Shown in pieces: positions 49,575 through 56,135 of a DNA stretch of 56,135 bases. The stretch comes from an uncultured Prevotella sp. Lineage in GTDB: Bacteria > Bacteroidota > Bacteroidia > Bacteroidales > Bacteroidaceae. Location of the stretch: NCBI GenBank assembly GCA_905234845.1, contig CAJOIW010000016.1, positions 2,109 through 58,243 of the forward strand, in the 5' to 3' direction. Within the stretch, counting starts at the first letter, position 1. Each line of letters opens with the position of its first letter. A program made the translations under genes and the position numbers. The notes below the pieces were generated by a model. It made no database searches and had not been told where the DNA came from. It was given only the letters and a program-made list of their open reading frames with translations.

Positions 49575-50897
49575 TTACCTGAAGGCAATTTCCTCTCCCC
49601 GACTCTCCCCGTCGAAGCGTCCGTTGTCATAGACAAGCTGGCCATTGCAGAAAGTCTGCCGCACCTGCCAGTCGAAAGTATGCCCTTCCAATGGGCTCCA
49701 CCCGCACTTGCTTTGAATCGATGCTGTTGTCACGGTCCACGGCGAATGCGGCTTCACCACAACGAGGTCGGCCTTGTAGCCTTTACGGATAAAGCCACGC
49801 CCTCTCACGCCAAACAGTCGTGCAGGATTATGGCTCATCAGCCCGACCAGACGCGACAAGGAGACGACACCTTCGTCAACCAGTTCAAGCATGGCGACGA
49901 GTGAGAACTGCACCATCGGCATTCCCGACGCGGCCTTTCCTGCTCCGCCCTGCTTTTCGCTGAGCAGATGGGGGGCATGGTCGGTAGCAACGGTTGTGAC
50001 GTGTCCGTCAGAGAGCGCTTTTCGGAGGGCATCACGGTCGGCAGCGGTTTTCACGGCAGGATTACACTTGATGCGCGAGCCCAACCGTGCATAATCATCG
50101 TCGCAGAACAGAAGATGGGGCACGCAGACCTCTGCTGTGATATCCGGATTGTCACCGAAAAAAACAAGCTCGTCGGCAGTGGACACATGAGCCACATGCA
50201 GTCGGGCATGAGCCGACTGAGCCATCTCCACAGCCAGCCGTGTACTCACAAAACAAGCCTCACGGCTGCGTATGGTGGGATGCAGACCCACTGGCGGGTC
50301 GTCACCATAGCCGCCACGAGCGGTCTCCATATTGGCCGCAATCATGTTACTGTCTTCACAATGAGCCACGATGGGCAGCGTTGCCGTCTGGAAGACACGC
50401 TGAAGACTCTCGCGGCGGTCTACGAGCATATTGCCTGTTGACGAGCCCATGAAGATCTTAATGCCTGGCACGCGATGAGGGTCGAGCTGTGAGAAGAGCG
50501 CGGCATTGTCGTTGGTGGCTCCGAAAAAGAAACTGTAGTTGACGTGACTTTCGTCGCGTGCCCTGTCAAATTTCCCTTCAAGGGCTTCCAACGTGGTGGT
50601 CTGGGGCAGTGTGTTGGGCATATCAAAGAACGAGGTAACCCCTCCGTATGCTGCCGCGCGACTCTCCGAAGCGATGTCGGCCTTGTGAGTCAATCCCGGT
50701 TCACGGAAGTGCACATGGGTATCGATGACTCCTGGTAAGACAAAACACCCCATGGCATCTACGCACATGTCGCAGGAGCCACGGGGTATGGTTGCCTCAT
50801 CAACGATGTCGGCGATTACTCCGTTATCAATCATGACAGCGCCTTTGTAGATGCTGCCTTCATTGACGATATGCCCACCGACGATTGCTATTCTCAT
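49575..50897 (-). CDS. pyrC: Dihydroorotase (class I)
   Basis: It closes N-carbamoyl-aspartate to dihydroorotate in de novo pyrimidine synthesis. The 440-residue amidohydrolase has the metal motif GVIDTHVHFREPGLTHK, VTSFFDMPNT, a conserved HCED (VAHCEDSNM), HVAHVST, and the late catalytic Asp in VATDHAPHL. This set is complete for an active class I enzyme. Its start overlaps the DUF4369 gene stop by 4 bases and it precedes the metallophosphoesterase by 22 bases. Confidence 0.93.
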   Translation of the reverse strand: MRIAIVGGHIVNEGSIYKGAVMIDNGVIADIVDEATIPRGSCDMCVDAMGCFVLPGVIDTHVHFREPGLTHKADIASESRAAAYGGVTSFFDMPNTLPQTTTLEALEGKFDRARDESHVNYSFFFGATNDNAALFSQLDPHRVPGIKIFMGSSTGNMLVDRRESLQRVFQTATLPIVAHCEDSNMIAANMETARGGYGDDPPVGLHPTIRSREACFVSTRLAVEMAQSAHARLHVAHVSTADELVFFGDNPDITAEVCVPHLLFCDDDYARLGSRIKCNPAVKTAADRDALRKALSDGHVTTVATDHAPHLLSEKQGGAGKAASGMPMVQFSLVAMLELVDEGVVSLSRLVGLMSHNPARLFGVRGRGFIRKGYKADLVVVKPHSPWTVTTASIQSKCGWSPLEGHTFDWQVRQTFCNGQLVYDNGRFDGESRGEEIAFR

Positions 50898-51676
50898 TTC
50901 CCAGGGGGTATAGGCTTGGCAAGCTCATTAGGCGTAGGAGCCGCTGTCTGCGGAGCTTCCGCAGGGGGTGCCGGCGCGGCCTTCATGCCGTTCATGATGC
51001 TCTGATTCTCACGAGCCTTCTCGTAGTACGATTTCACGTAGGGGTCGTTCTTGAAGTTATCCGTAGCCTTGCTCCAGATGTCTTCTATCCAGGGGGTGAG
51101 CTGGGGTATTTGGTTTTCGATGGTAAAGAGGAAGAAGAGTCCTGGCCCAAGCGCATTGTCGAAGTTCTGAGTGACATAGTACGTGATAAGGTCGTCTTCC
51201 TGTTGTGCGAGCTGCGTGGCGCGGGCGTTGAGGCGGGCCACCACGTCGTCCATGTTGCTGCCGTCCATGATGCCCTGGTCATGGATATGCACAAGCTCCG
51301 CCTCCTGACTTTGCAGCTGGTTGTATTTTTTCATGAACACGAAGAGCGTGTCGTTAAGGGGCGTGCCACTGAGTTTCTTCTCAGTGGTGGTGATGCTCAC
51401 GGCGATGTCGCCCTCTTCGAGGATGATGGGCATGACACTCTCGTCGTCCATGAAGATGTTAGCCAGTCGAGCCGTGTCGAGCACACCGCCGAAATTGAAC
51501 TTTCCGTGCACGACCTCGCACGAGTCGATATTGCGCAGGTCGTTGTTCTGAAGGATTTTTAAATAGAGCATGTGCCCGTCGAACATTGAGACGTTCGACG
51601 TTCCCTGTATGCGATACTGATCGGCGCATGAGATAAGCGCCACTATCGAGACGATAAGATAGATAATCTTGTTCAT
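50894..51676 (-). CDS. DUF4369 lipoprotein
   Basis: A 260-residue lipoprotein (MNKIIYLIVSIVALISCADQ, lipobox LISC). Residues about 20-115 match DUF4369, a beta domain often found in Bacteroidetes proteins ahead of thioredoxin-like domains (YRIQGTSNVSMFDGHMLYLK ... LEEGDIAVSI). The rest is helical and ends in a Pro/Ala-rich tail; no thioredoxin domain or CxxC is present. A minus-strand TATTTTTG just upstream (51684-51691) may be its -7 element. It is coupled to pyrC. Confidence 0.83.
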   Translation of the reverse strand: MNKIIYLIVSIVALISCADQYRIQGTSNVSMFDGHMLYLKILQNNDLRNIDSCEVVHGKFNFGGVLDTARLANIFMDDESVMPIILEEGDIAVSITTTEKKLSGTPLNDTLFVFMKKYNQLQSQEAELVHIHDQGIMDGSNMDDVVARLNARATQLAQQEDDLITYYVTQNFDNALGPGLFFLFTIENQIPQLTPWIEDIWSKATDNFKNDPYVKSYYEKARENQSIMNGMKAAPAPPAEAPQTAAPTPNELAKPIPPGK

Positions 51677-51683
51677 ACGTGCG

Positions 51684-51691
51684 CAAAAATA
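51684..51691 (-). promoter_or_regulatory. Probable -7 element of the DUF4369-pyrC operon
   Basis: TATTTTTG on the minus strand; 20 bases upstream the sequence is TTTT rather than TTTG. The element lies 8 bases before the start codon, so the leader would be almost absent. Confidence 0.4.
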
Positions 51692-51790
51692 CTATCAATT
51701 CTTTAATTGCGAAAAAATTTTCATGCTATTTAATTGAAAACCGCCGTCTTTTAGCATTTTTTCAACTTTTCTTCCGTTTTTTGCACGGTT

Positions 51791-52207
51791 TTATGCGTCT
51801 TGTCGCTCTTTTTTCAGTTCCTGATCCATGCGCAGCATGGTATAAAGCTCAAGCAGAGCCGCGACGAGCAACGCCACCACCCATTTGTTGTATATCCAGT
51901 TGTAGTAGTTCTCATAGCTGCCGAATATGCCGCGCATAAACTGATAGGCCGTGTCGACCATCAGGAGCCCGGCTACGACGAGGAGCAGGTCGGCCAAATC
52001 CATGATACGCTTCAGGCGACGCGCCACAAAACTATTGCCGTCATAGGTCTGCATGAGTTGTACGAGAGCAAACATGGCGGCACCCGTCAGAAACGTCCAA
52101 CACACCGTTCGCTGCTGCCATAAGAGCACGAAACACACTGCACTGACCACCATCATCGCGCCTCCGACAATCATCACCGCGCACTGCGTTCTGTTTAGCT
52201 TTCTCAT
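51791..52207 (-). CDS. Small four-helix membrane protein, unknown function
   Basis: A 138-residue protein with four hydrophobic segments (about 10-28, 34-50, 70-90, 106-123) and a charged C-terminus (MDQELKKERQDA). Its ATG overlaps the FtsB/DivIC-like gene stop by 4 bases, so it is translationally coupled to that gene. I do not recognise a more specific family. Confidence 0.75.
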   Translation of the reverse strand: MRKLNRTQCAVMIVGGAMMVVSAVCFVLLWQQRTVCWTFLTGAAMFALVQLMQTYDGNSFVARRLKRIMDLADLLLVVAGLLMVDTAYQFMRGIFGSYENYYNWIYNKWVVALLVAALLELYTMLRMDQELKKERQDA

Positions 52208-52536
52208 TCTCCGATGGCGTTGGTTTCCTTCCTCGGGTCGTCGCTCAGCACGAAGATATCCTCATCGTCGGCCTTCATGAAATAGCGCTCGCGGGCAATC
52301 TTCCTTATCGACTGGGGATTACGTTTCAGCTCGTTAAGCTGCTTGATGTCGGCCTCCGTGCGCTCAGCATATTTCGCTATCTCACTTTTCAGGTCGCTTA
52401 TCTGCATGTCGAGCTGCACACGCCGCATAAAACTGTTCTCGTCGAGAAAGCCCACCACCGCCACACCGATAACCACCACTATGAGATATTTGTGGTGGCC
52501 TATCAAATCTGCTATTATCTTTACCTTGCTCTTCAT
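52204..52536 (-). CDS. Septum formation initiator (FtsB/DivIC-like)
   Basis: A 110-residue single-pass protein: one membrane helix (about 18-34), then a coiled coil (MQISDLKSEIAKYAERTEADIK), then the NPQSIRKIARERYFMKADDE segment typical of the FtsB/DivIC family. Such proteins link the divisome to septal peptidoglycan synthesis. A full-consensus promoter lies about 200 bases upstream (52738-52769), leaving a long structured leader. Confidence 0.88.
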   Translation of the reverse strand: MKSKVKIIADLIGHHKYLIVVVIGVAVVGFLDENSFMRRVQLDMQISDLKSEIAKYAERTEADIKQLNELKRNPQSIRKIARERYFMKADDEDIFVLSDDPRKETNAIGE

Positions 52537-52582
52537 CTCTGCTATAGCCCTCTAAGAGAGAGGGGGAGTCTAAAAGTTTTTC

Positions 52583-52738
52583 AAAACTTCTGCAAAATTT
52601 TTGCCAGCAAGAGCAGAGCCAAGCTTGCTTAAGCTCTGCCGAGCGCAGCTAAAGACAGTGCAAACCGAATGCAATCGAGCTCGCTCAGATTGCTGAGGTG
52701 CAGCCTGTCTTATGAAAAACTTCTGCAAAATTTTTGCA
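52583..52738 (-). other. Structured leader element bounded by direct repeats
   Basis: AACTTCTGCAAAATTTTTGC occurs at both ends (52585-52604 and 52719-52738, extending to 22 bases with two preceding A). Between them two dyads can fold: GCAGAGC...GCTCTGC (52613-52639), and a nested one with GACAG...CTGTC outside and GCAATC...GATTGC inside (about 52653-52711). It lies between a leftward promoter and the ftsB-like gene. I recall similar sequences dispersed in related genomes. It may be a leader RNA or a repeat element. Confidence 0.55.
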
Positions 52739-52769
52739 AAAGTACAAATTAGTGAGCGAAAAACCAAAT
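52738..52769 (-). promoter_or_regulatory. Promoter of the FtsB/DivIC-like gene
   Basis: On the minus strand TTTG (52766-52769) and TACTTTTG (52738-52745) are 20 bases apart. The transcript would cross the structured element before reaching the gene. Confidence 0.65.
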
Positions 52770-52909
52770 TTTGAAGCAGCAAAAACAAATAAAGCTTGCT
52801 TTTAATTTGTTGAGTCGCGACAAAATTATCAAAATTTATTTGCAATTTTCGTCTCTCTTTTTACCGTTTCGCTATTGTAGTAATTATCAGTAGAGTATCG
52901 TTTAGATTC

Positions 52910-52989
52910 CGAAAGACCGTCTTTCGCACAAAATTCCCTAAGGAATTTCTTCTAAAAGACCGTCTTTCGGAAGTCAAAAGACGGTCTTT
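52910..52989. repeat. Array of four short palindromes on a 22-bp lattice (array 5)
   Basis: Dyads are centred at about 52918 (CGAAAGACCGTCTTTCG), 52939.5 (AAATTCCCTAAGGAATTT), 52961 (AAAGACCGTCTTT) and 52983 (AAAGACGGTCTTT). Three units share the ACCGT/ACGGT core; the second replaces it by a different self-complementary sequence while holding the register. It lies between divergent genes. The rest of this 740-base gap holds the ftsB-like promoter and leader element, a rightward promoter and a GTTAAGGA string (53180-53250). Confidence 0.87.
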
Positions 52990-53043
52990 CGCAAAGCAAA
53001 CCGATATTATACATATAAAAAACTACAAAAACATACGTATTTT

Positions 53044-53075
53044 TTTGGAACTAAGCATAATAATTCTTACCTTTG
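53044..53075 (+). promoter_or_regulatory. Promoter of the GxGYxYP operon
   Basis: TTTG (53044-53047) and TACCTTTG (53068-53075) are 20 bases apart. The gene starts at 53277, so the leader would be about 195 bases and includes the GTTAAGGA string and a small CGGCCTTTCGGCC hairpin. Confidence 0.65.
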
Positions 53076-53276
53076 CAATGCCTGTCAATTAAAATGAGAT
53101 TTTTATGAGGCTGCGATTCCTCTGGCAGACCGTAATCTGATACGATTATTTGCCGCCCGGGAACTCGTAGATATAGAGAGATTTAGGAGTTAAGGAGTTA
53201 AGGAGTTAAGAAGTTAAGAAGTTATCGGCCTTTCGGCCTGAGAAGTTAAGCCATAAGTACTAGGCAATATTAGGTA

Positions 53277-53834
53277 ATGAGAAAGATTTTAACTGTAGCG
53301 ACGCTGTTGCTCTGTGCCCTGACGGGCAGGGCGCAGGAGAAGGTGATGAATGTGCTGAAAACGGATGGGTCGAGCTCGCGAACCCGTGTGGCAGAACTGA
53401 GTCAGATCAGTTTTCTGGCTGCGGATGAAGGCAGTCAGGGGCTGACGGTGAAAACGGTGGGCGGTGAGACGGCTTTTGTTCGTTTCGAGTCGAATCCCGT
53501 GGTGACGGTCGCCGATGGCAGGCTCTTGGTAAAACCGAGCACGGAAGACGCGATGGAGTTTGAGATTACTGACATTGCGGAGATTTTGTTCGGCGAGGCT
53601 CCCGACGTCACGGCCATTAAGGGGCTGAGCGTCTTTGACTGTGAGCTGCGGGACGACGGTGTGGTGTTTCGGGGCATTCCCGAGGGCATCACTCCCCGCG
53701 TGTACTCCGTCGACGGGCGCAGTCTCCCGAAGCCGCTCTTCCATGATGGCGAGCTGCGACTGAGCCGTGAAACGCTGGGCACGGGCATCTTCGTTGTGAA
53801 GATAGGCTCGTTCGCTACCAAGATAAAGTTTTGA
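53277..53834 (+). CDS. Small secreted protein with sorting-tail-like C-terminus
   Basis: A 185-residue exported protein (signal MRKILTVATLLLCALTGRAQ). After the signal it reads MNVLKTDGSSSRTRVAELSQISF, a short module also seen at the same place in the next gene (MIVKTANGAVVRTEVTEVEKITF). The C-terminal 60 residues (VYSVDGR...LGTGIFVVKIGSFATKIKF) resemble a type IX sorting tail. No enzyme domain is seen. It is followed 115 bases on by the GxGYxYP gene and may be its partner. Confidence 0.7.
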   Translation: MRKILTVATLLLCALTGRAQEKVMNVLKTDGSSSRTRVAELSQISFLAADEGSQGLTVKTVGGETAFVRFESNPVVTVADGRLLVKPSTEDAMEFEITDIAEILFGEAPDVTAIKGLSVFDCELRDDGVVFRGIPEGITPRVYSVDGRSLPKPLFHDGELRLSRETLGTGIFVVKIGSFATKIKF

Positions 53835-53837
53835 TTA

Positions 53838-53927
53838 AACCCCTCCTAACCTCCCCGAAGGAGAGGAAACCCGACTGCACGCAACTCCCTCTCCTTCGGG
53901 GAGGGATGGGGAGGGGTTACTCCTAAA
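53838..53927. repeat. C-rich inverted repeat between the last two genes
   Basis: CCCCTCCTAACCTCCCCGAA followed by GGAGAGG forms one arm, and CCTCTCCTTCGGGGAGGGAT followed by GGGGAGGGG the other, with about 23 bases between. It can form a long hairpin, perhaps an attenuating structure in the transcript. The same modules occur inside the MFS-like gene (13246-13374). Confidence 0.75.
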
Positions 53928-53949
53928 AAATTTTTAATACTTCTACAAG

Positions 53950-56127
53950 ATGAAAAAGATATTCCTACTTGCGACTGCCCTTCTGGGATGTGTACATCTC
54001 ATGGCTCAGCAACCGGCTAATATGATTGTGAAGACTGCGAATGGCGCTGTTGTGCGTACCGAGGTGACCGAGGTGGAGAAGATAACGTTTGCCGATACGT
54101 TGTACAACACCACGGGCGAGGGCTACCGCATTCTCGAAGCCAGCGAGCTCTGCTGGCCCGAGGACCGTTTGCTGCCCTGCTTCCTTCCGCCAGCGGCCGT
54201 GATGAATACGTTAAACATGAACGACGCTAAACTCAGCGATGAAGAGCGCGTCATGTTCTGCACGCTTCAGGGTATCGTCAACCGCACCTGCCCGCGCATC
54301 CTCCTTTACAATCACAACGAGGAGGATAAAAAAATATGGCCCACGGCTCACGGGCTCGGCATCGACGACAGCCACGTACTCGCTGCCACTAACCCCTCCA
54401 AGCCCTATAATCTGGTGAAGATGTTTGAGGAGGAAATCAAGGGCCTGGTGCTCTACAGCAACAGTCGGAGCAGCCATTATTCCAACCTCGCCGTCACCAT
54501 TGCCGGACTCGACCGCCTGCTGCCCGTAACGGCCGAGATCAGAGACAAGCTCGTGGCTAATGGCATGGACTTCCCCGTCGTGGAGAACCTCACGTCGCTC
54601 ACGATGACTACCGCGACGGGGGTCTACACCTATCTCTACGACAACTACTGGAGCCGCTGCAGCCACCGTCTGCTCATCAGCGAACGTCCCAACATTCCCT
54701 ATGTGCACGACATCGGCGCGGCCTGTGGTTCGGCATGTGTGTGGCTCGACCCTCGCAACGAGGACGAAGGCCTGCTGCTCGACAAGATGCTCGAGGATAT
54801 GACGCCCGGGCGCGACATCGTCCTGGGATGGTATCCCGAAGAACGATCAGGCGTGGGCGAAGCTACCAAGTACGGCCTCTCGTCAGTGCCTGCCGACTTC
54901 TTTGAGAACACAACGGTCTACACCGCTGTCAACAAACCCGTCAAGATTCCCGCTGTTCCCAAGCGTCCGAAGCTGGAGAACAAAGTGTATGCCACCATCT
55001 ACATCAGCGATGGTGACAATATCCAGTACTGCCAGCATGCAATGGCCAAAATCTTCGGAGAGTCAGGACGCGGCAAGATTCCCTTAAACTGGACCATCAG
55101 CCCAGCTCTGGTCGACTTCTCACCCTCGATGCTGAACTACTATTACGGCAAGGCAACAACCAACGACTGTTTCGTCAGCGGTCCCTCAGGACTGGGCTAC
55201 GCCATGCCATACGATGCACACAACTCACGCTATTATGCCAAATCAAGTTCTTCCGAGCTGATTACACCCTACACCCAACTCACCCAGCGCTATATCGAGA
55301 AGGCTGGCCTGCGCGTCATCACTGTCTGGGACGACATCAGCAATGCACAGCGAGCCGCGTATGCCAAGAACTGCTCCTACCTCTACGGACTCACCATCAA
55401 TGACTGGGAACGGCAGAACGGCAGACTGACGACCAGAATACAGTCGAAACGGCTGCCCATCGCAGTCCTATACCCCTGCTATGCCAACGGCGTAGATGTC
55501 ATCGCCGACTTCTTCAATCGCGATATCGTGAACTTCACAGGTGAAAAGCCGATGTTCGTCACGGGTCAGGCCACCGTGTGGGATGCCGGTCCCGACAAGC
55601 TCGCCGCTTTGAAGGAAAGACTCAACACGCTCTCGCCGGGCAATGTCAATATTGTCCGCGCCGACCACTGGTTCAGCTACTTCTGTGAGGCCAACCATTT
55701 GCCATTCAACATCACTATGCTGCAAGACATGGTGATCACTTCGTCACCGACCAAGACAAGTATCAAAAATGCCGCTAACGGGTCGCCCTCCACGGGATAT
55801 ATGTGGATTTCCAAAGCCACAGGAACAAACTGGGTGCAGTTGGACTTCAAGGAATCGTACCAGATTAACCGCTACGTGGTGCGCCATGCAGAGACAGCTG
55901 GCCTCGCTCCCCAACTCAACAGCCGCGACTTTACTGTCGAGACCAGCCTCGACGGCGAGACATGGACCACGGTAGGCAGCCACACCAACAACACCGCACC
56001 TGTGACCGAAGCCTCCATCACACCCGTCGAGGCGCGATACGTGAGAGTGAATGTCACCAACGGCGGTGCCGACGGCTACGTCCGCATAGGCGACATCGAG
56101 GTCTACGGTGCCGTTCCGAAACCATAA
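53950..56127 (+). CDS. GxGYxYP-domain protein with C-terminal discoidin-like domain
   Basis: A 725-residue exported protein, complete at the window edge. The signal ends at about MAQQ (residue 20). A short module MIVKTANGAVVRTEVTEVEK follows. Residues about 70-560 fit the GxGYxYP family (RVMFCTLQGIVNRTCPRILL; ISDGDNIQYCQHAM; SGPSGLGYAMPYDAHNS, the motif being written GLGYAMP here), putative carbohydrate-active proteins of gut Bacteroidetes. Residues about 600-722 form an F5/8 type C-like binding domain (WVQLDFKESYQINRYVV; VEARYVRVNVTNGG). A role in host or plant glycan use is inferred. Confidence 0.85.
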   Translation: MKKIFLLATALLGCVHLMAQQPANMIVKTANGAVVRTEVTEVEKITFADTLYNTTGEGYRILEASELCWPEDRLLPCFLPPAAVMNTLNMNDAKLSDEERVMFCTLQGIVNRTCPRILLYNHNEEDKKIWPTAHGLGIDDSHVLAATNPSKPYNLVKMFEEEIKGLVLYSNSRSSHYSNLAVTIAGLDRLLPVTAEIRDKLVANGMDFPVVENLTSLTMTTATGVYTYLYDNYWSRCSHRLLISERPNIPYVHDIGAACGSACVWLDPRNEDEGLLLDKMLEDMTPGRDIVLGWYPEERSGVGEATKYGLSSVPADFFENTTVYTAVNKPVKIPAVPKRPKLENKVYATIYISDGDNIQYCQHAMAKIFGESGRGKIPLNWTISPALVDFSPSMLNYYYGKATTNDCFVSGPSGLGYAMPYDAHNSRYYAKSSSSELITPYTQLTQRYIEKAGLRVITVWDDISNAQRAAYAKNCSYLYGLTINDWERQNGRLTTRIQSKRLPIAVLYPCYANGVDVIADFFNRDIVNFTGEKPMFVTGQATVWDAGPDKLAALKERLNTLSPGNVNIVRADHWFSYFCEANHLPFNITMLQDMVITSSPTKTSIKNAANGSPSTGYMWISKATGTNWVQLDFKESYQINRYVVRHAETAGLAPQLNSRDFTVETSLDGETWTTVGSHTNNTAPVTEASITPVEARYVRVNVTNGGADGYVRIGDIEVYGAVPKP

Positions 56128-56135
56128 ACCCCTAA

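Noticed and set aside
52570..52845. 91-codon leftward frame upstream of the ftsB-like gene
   Set aside because: It covers the promoter and the structured leader element; no recognisable protein.

Overview
The window looks like a chromosomal segment of a Bacteroidales bacterium of the Prevotella/Segatella type. The grounds are: several transcription starts show the Bacteroidetes promoter TTTG-N19/20-TAnnTTTG; lipoproteins and TonB receptor operons are frequent; family content is typical of the order (DUF4837, DUF4922, DUF4369, DUF5689, DUF6359, DUF3472, GxGYxYP, LptE, TrpB2); and two secreted proteins end in type IX-like C-terminal tails. No rRNA, phage, insertion sequence or CRISPR array is seen.

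Layout. 1-7.7 kb (all leftward): tRNA-His, then secG, a TPR-like protein, lptE and a sigma-54-type activator; next a flippase-like membrane protein, pdxA, a DUF4837 lipoprotein and rlmN with 4-base overlaps. 7.8-13.9 kb (rightward): a three-domain fusion (glycosyltransferase 2, DUF4922 nucleotidyltransferase-like, SpoIID/LytB) translationally overlapped with two MFS-type transporters, the second carrying a long C tract. 14.4-20.7 kb (leftward): a giant secreted DUF3472 protein and two small lipoproteins. 20.8-23.5 kb (rightward): glutathione peroxidase, thioredoxin reductase, a bile-acid/Na+ symporter-family protein. 23.6-29.6 kb (leftward): LicD, a LicC-like nucleotidyltransferase and a PLP enzyme as one operon, a GT4 glycosyltransferase, a sodium:solute symporter. 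29.8-31.4 kb: a Trp-codon leader peptide plus terminator upstream of a TrpB2-type tryptophan synthase beta chain. 31.6-40.2 kb: secreted DNA/RNA endonuclease, rpmE, a TonB receptor operon with two probable OB-fold lipoproteins, a divergent secreted EEP nuclease, and uridine kinase; together these suggest extracellular nucleic acid scavenging. 40.6-52.5 kb (leftward): mfd, a PreA-like enzyme, a polyprenol-phosphate glycosyltransferase, a zinc-ribbon membrane protein, plsC, a metallophosphoesterase, pyrC, a DUF4369 lipoprotein, a small membrane protein and an FtsB/DivIC-like protein. 53.3-56.1 kb (rightward): a small secreted protein and a GxGYxYP/discoidin protein.

The most unusual material is non-coding. 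Five intergenic regions carry arrays of short palindromes, mostly AAAG-core-CTTT, whose centres fall every 21-22.5 bp. The core sequences change from unit to unit but usually stay self-complementary. Other repeat families (a CCCAGGGC/GCCCTGGG element with inverted ends, GTTAAG strings, C-rich CCTCCCC hairpins) also occur between genes, and some of these have apparently been taken up in frame inside genes (symporter, mfd twice, flippase-like, second MFS protein), much as palindromic elements have been in Rickettsia proteins.
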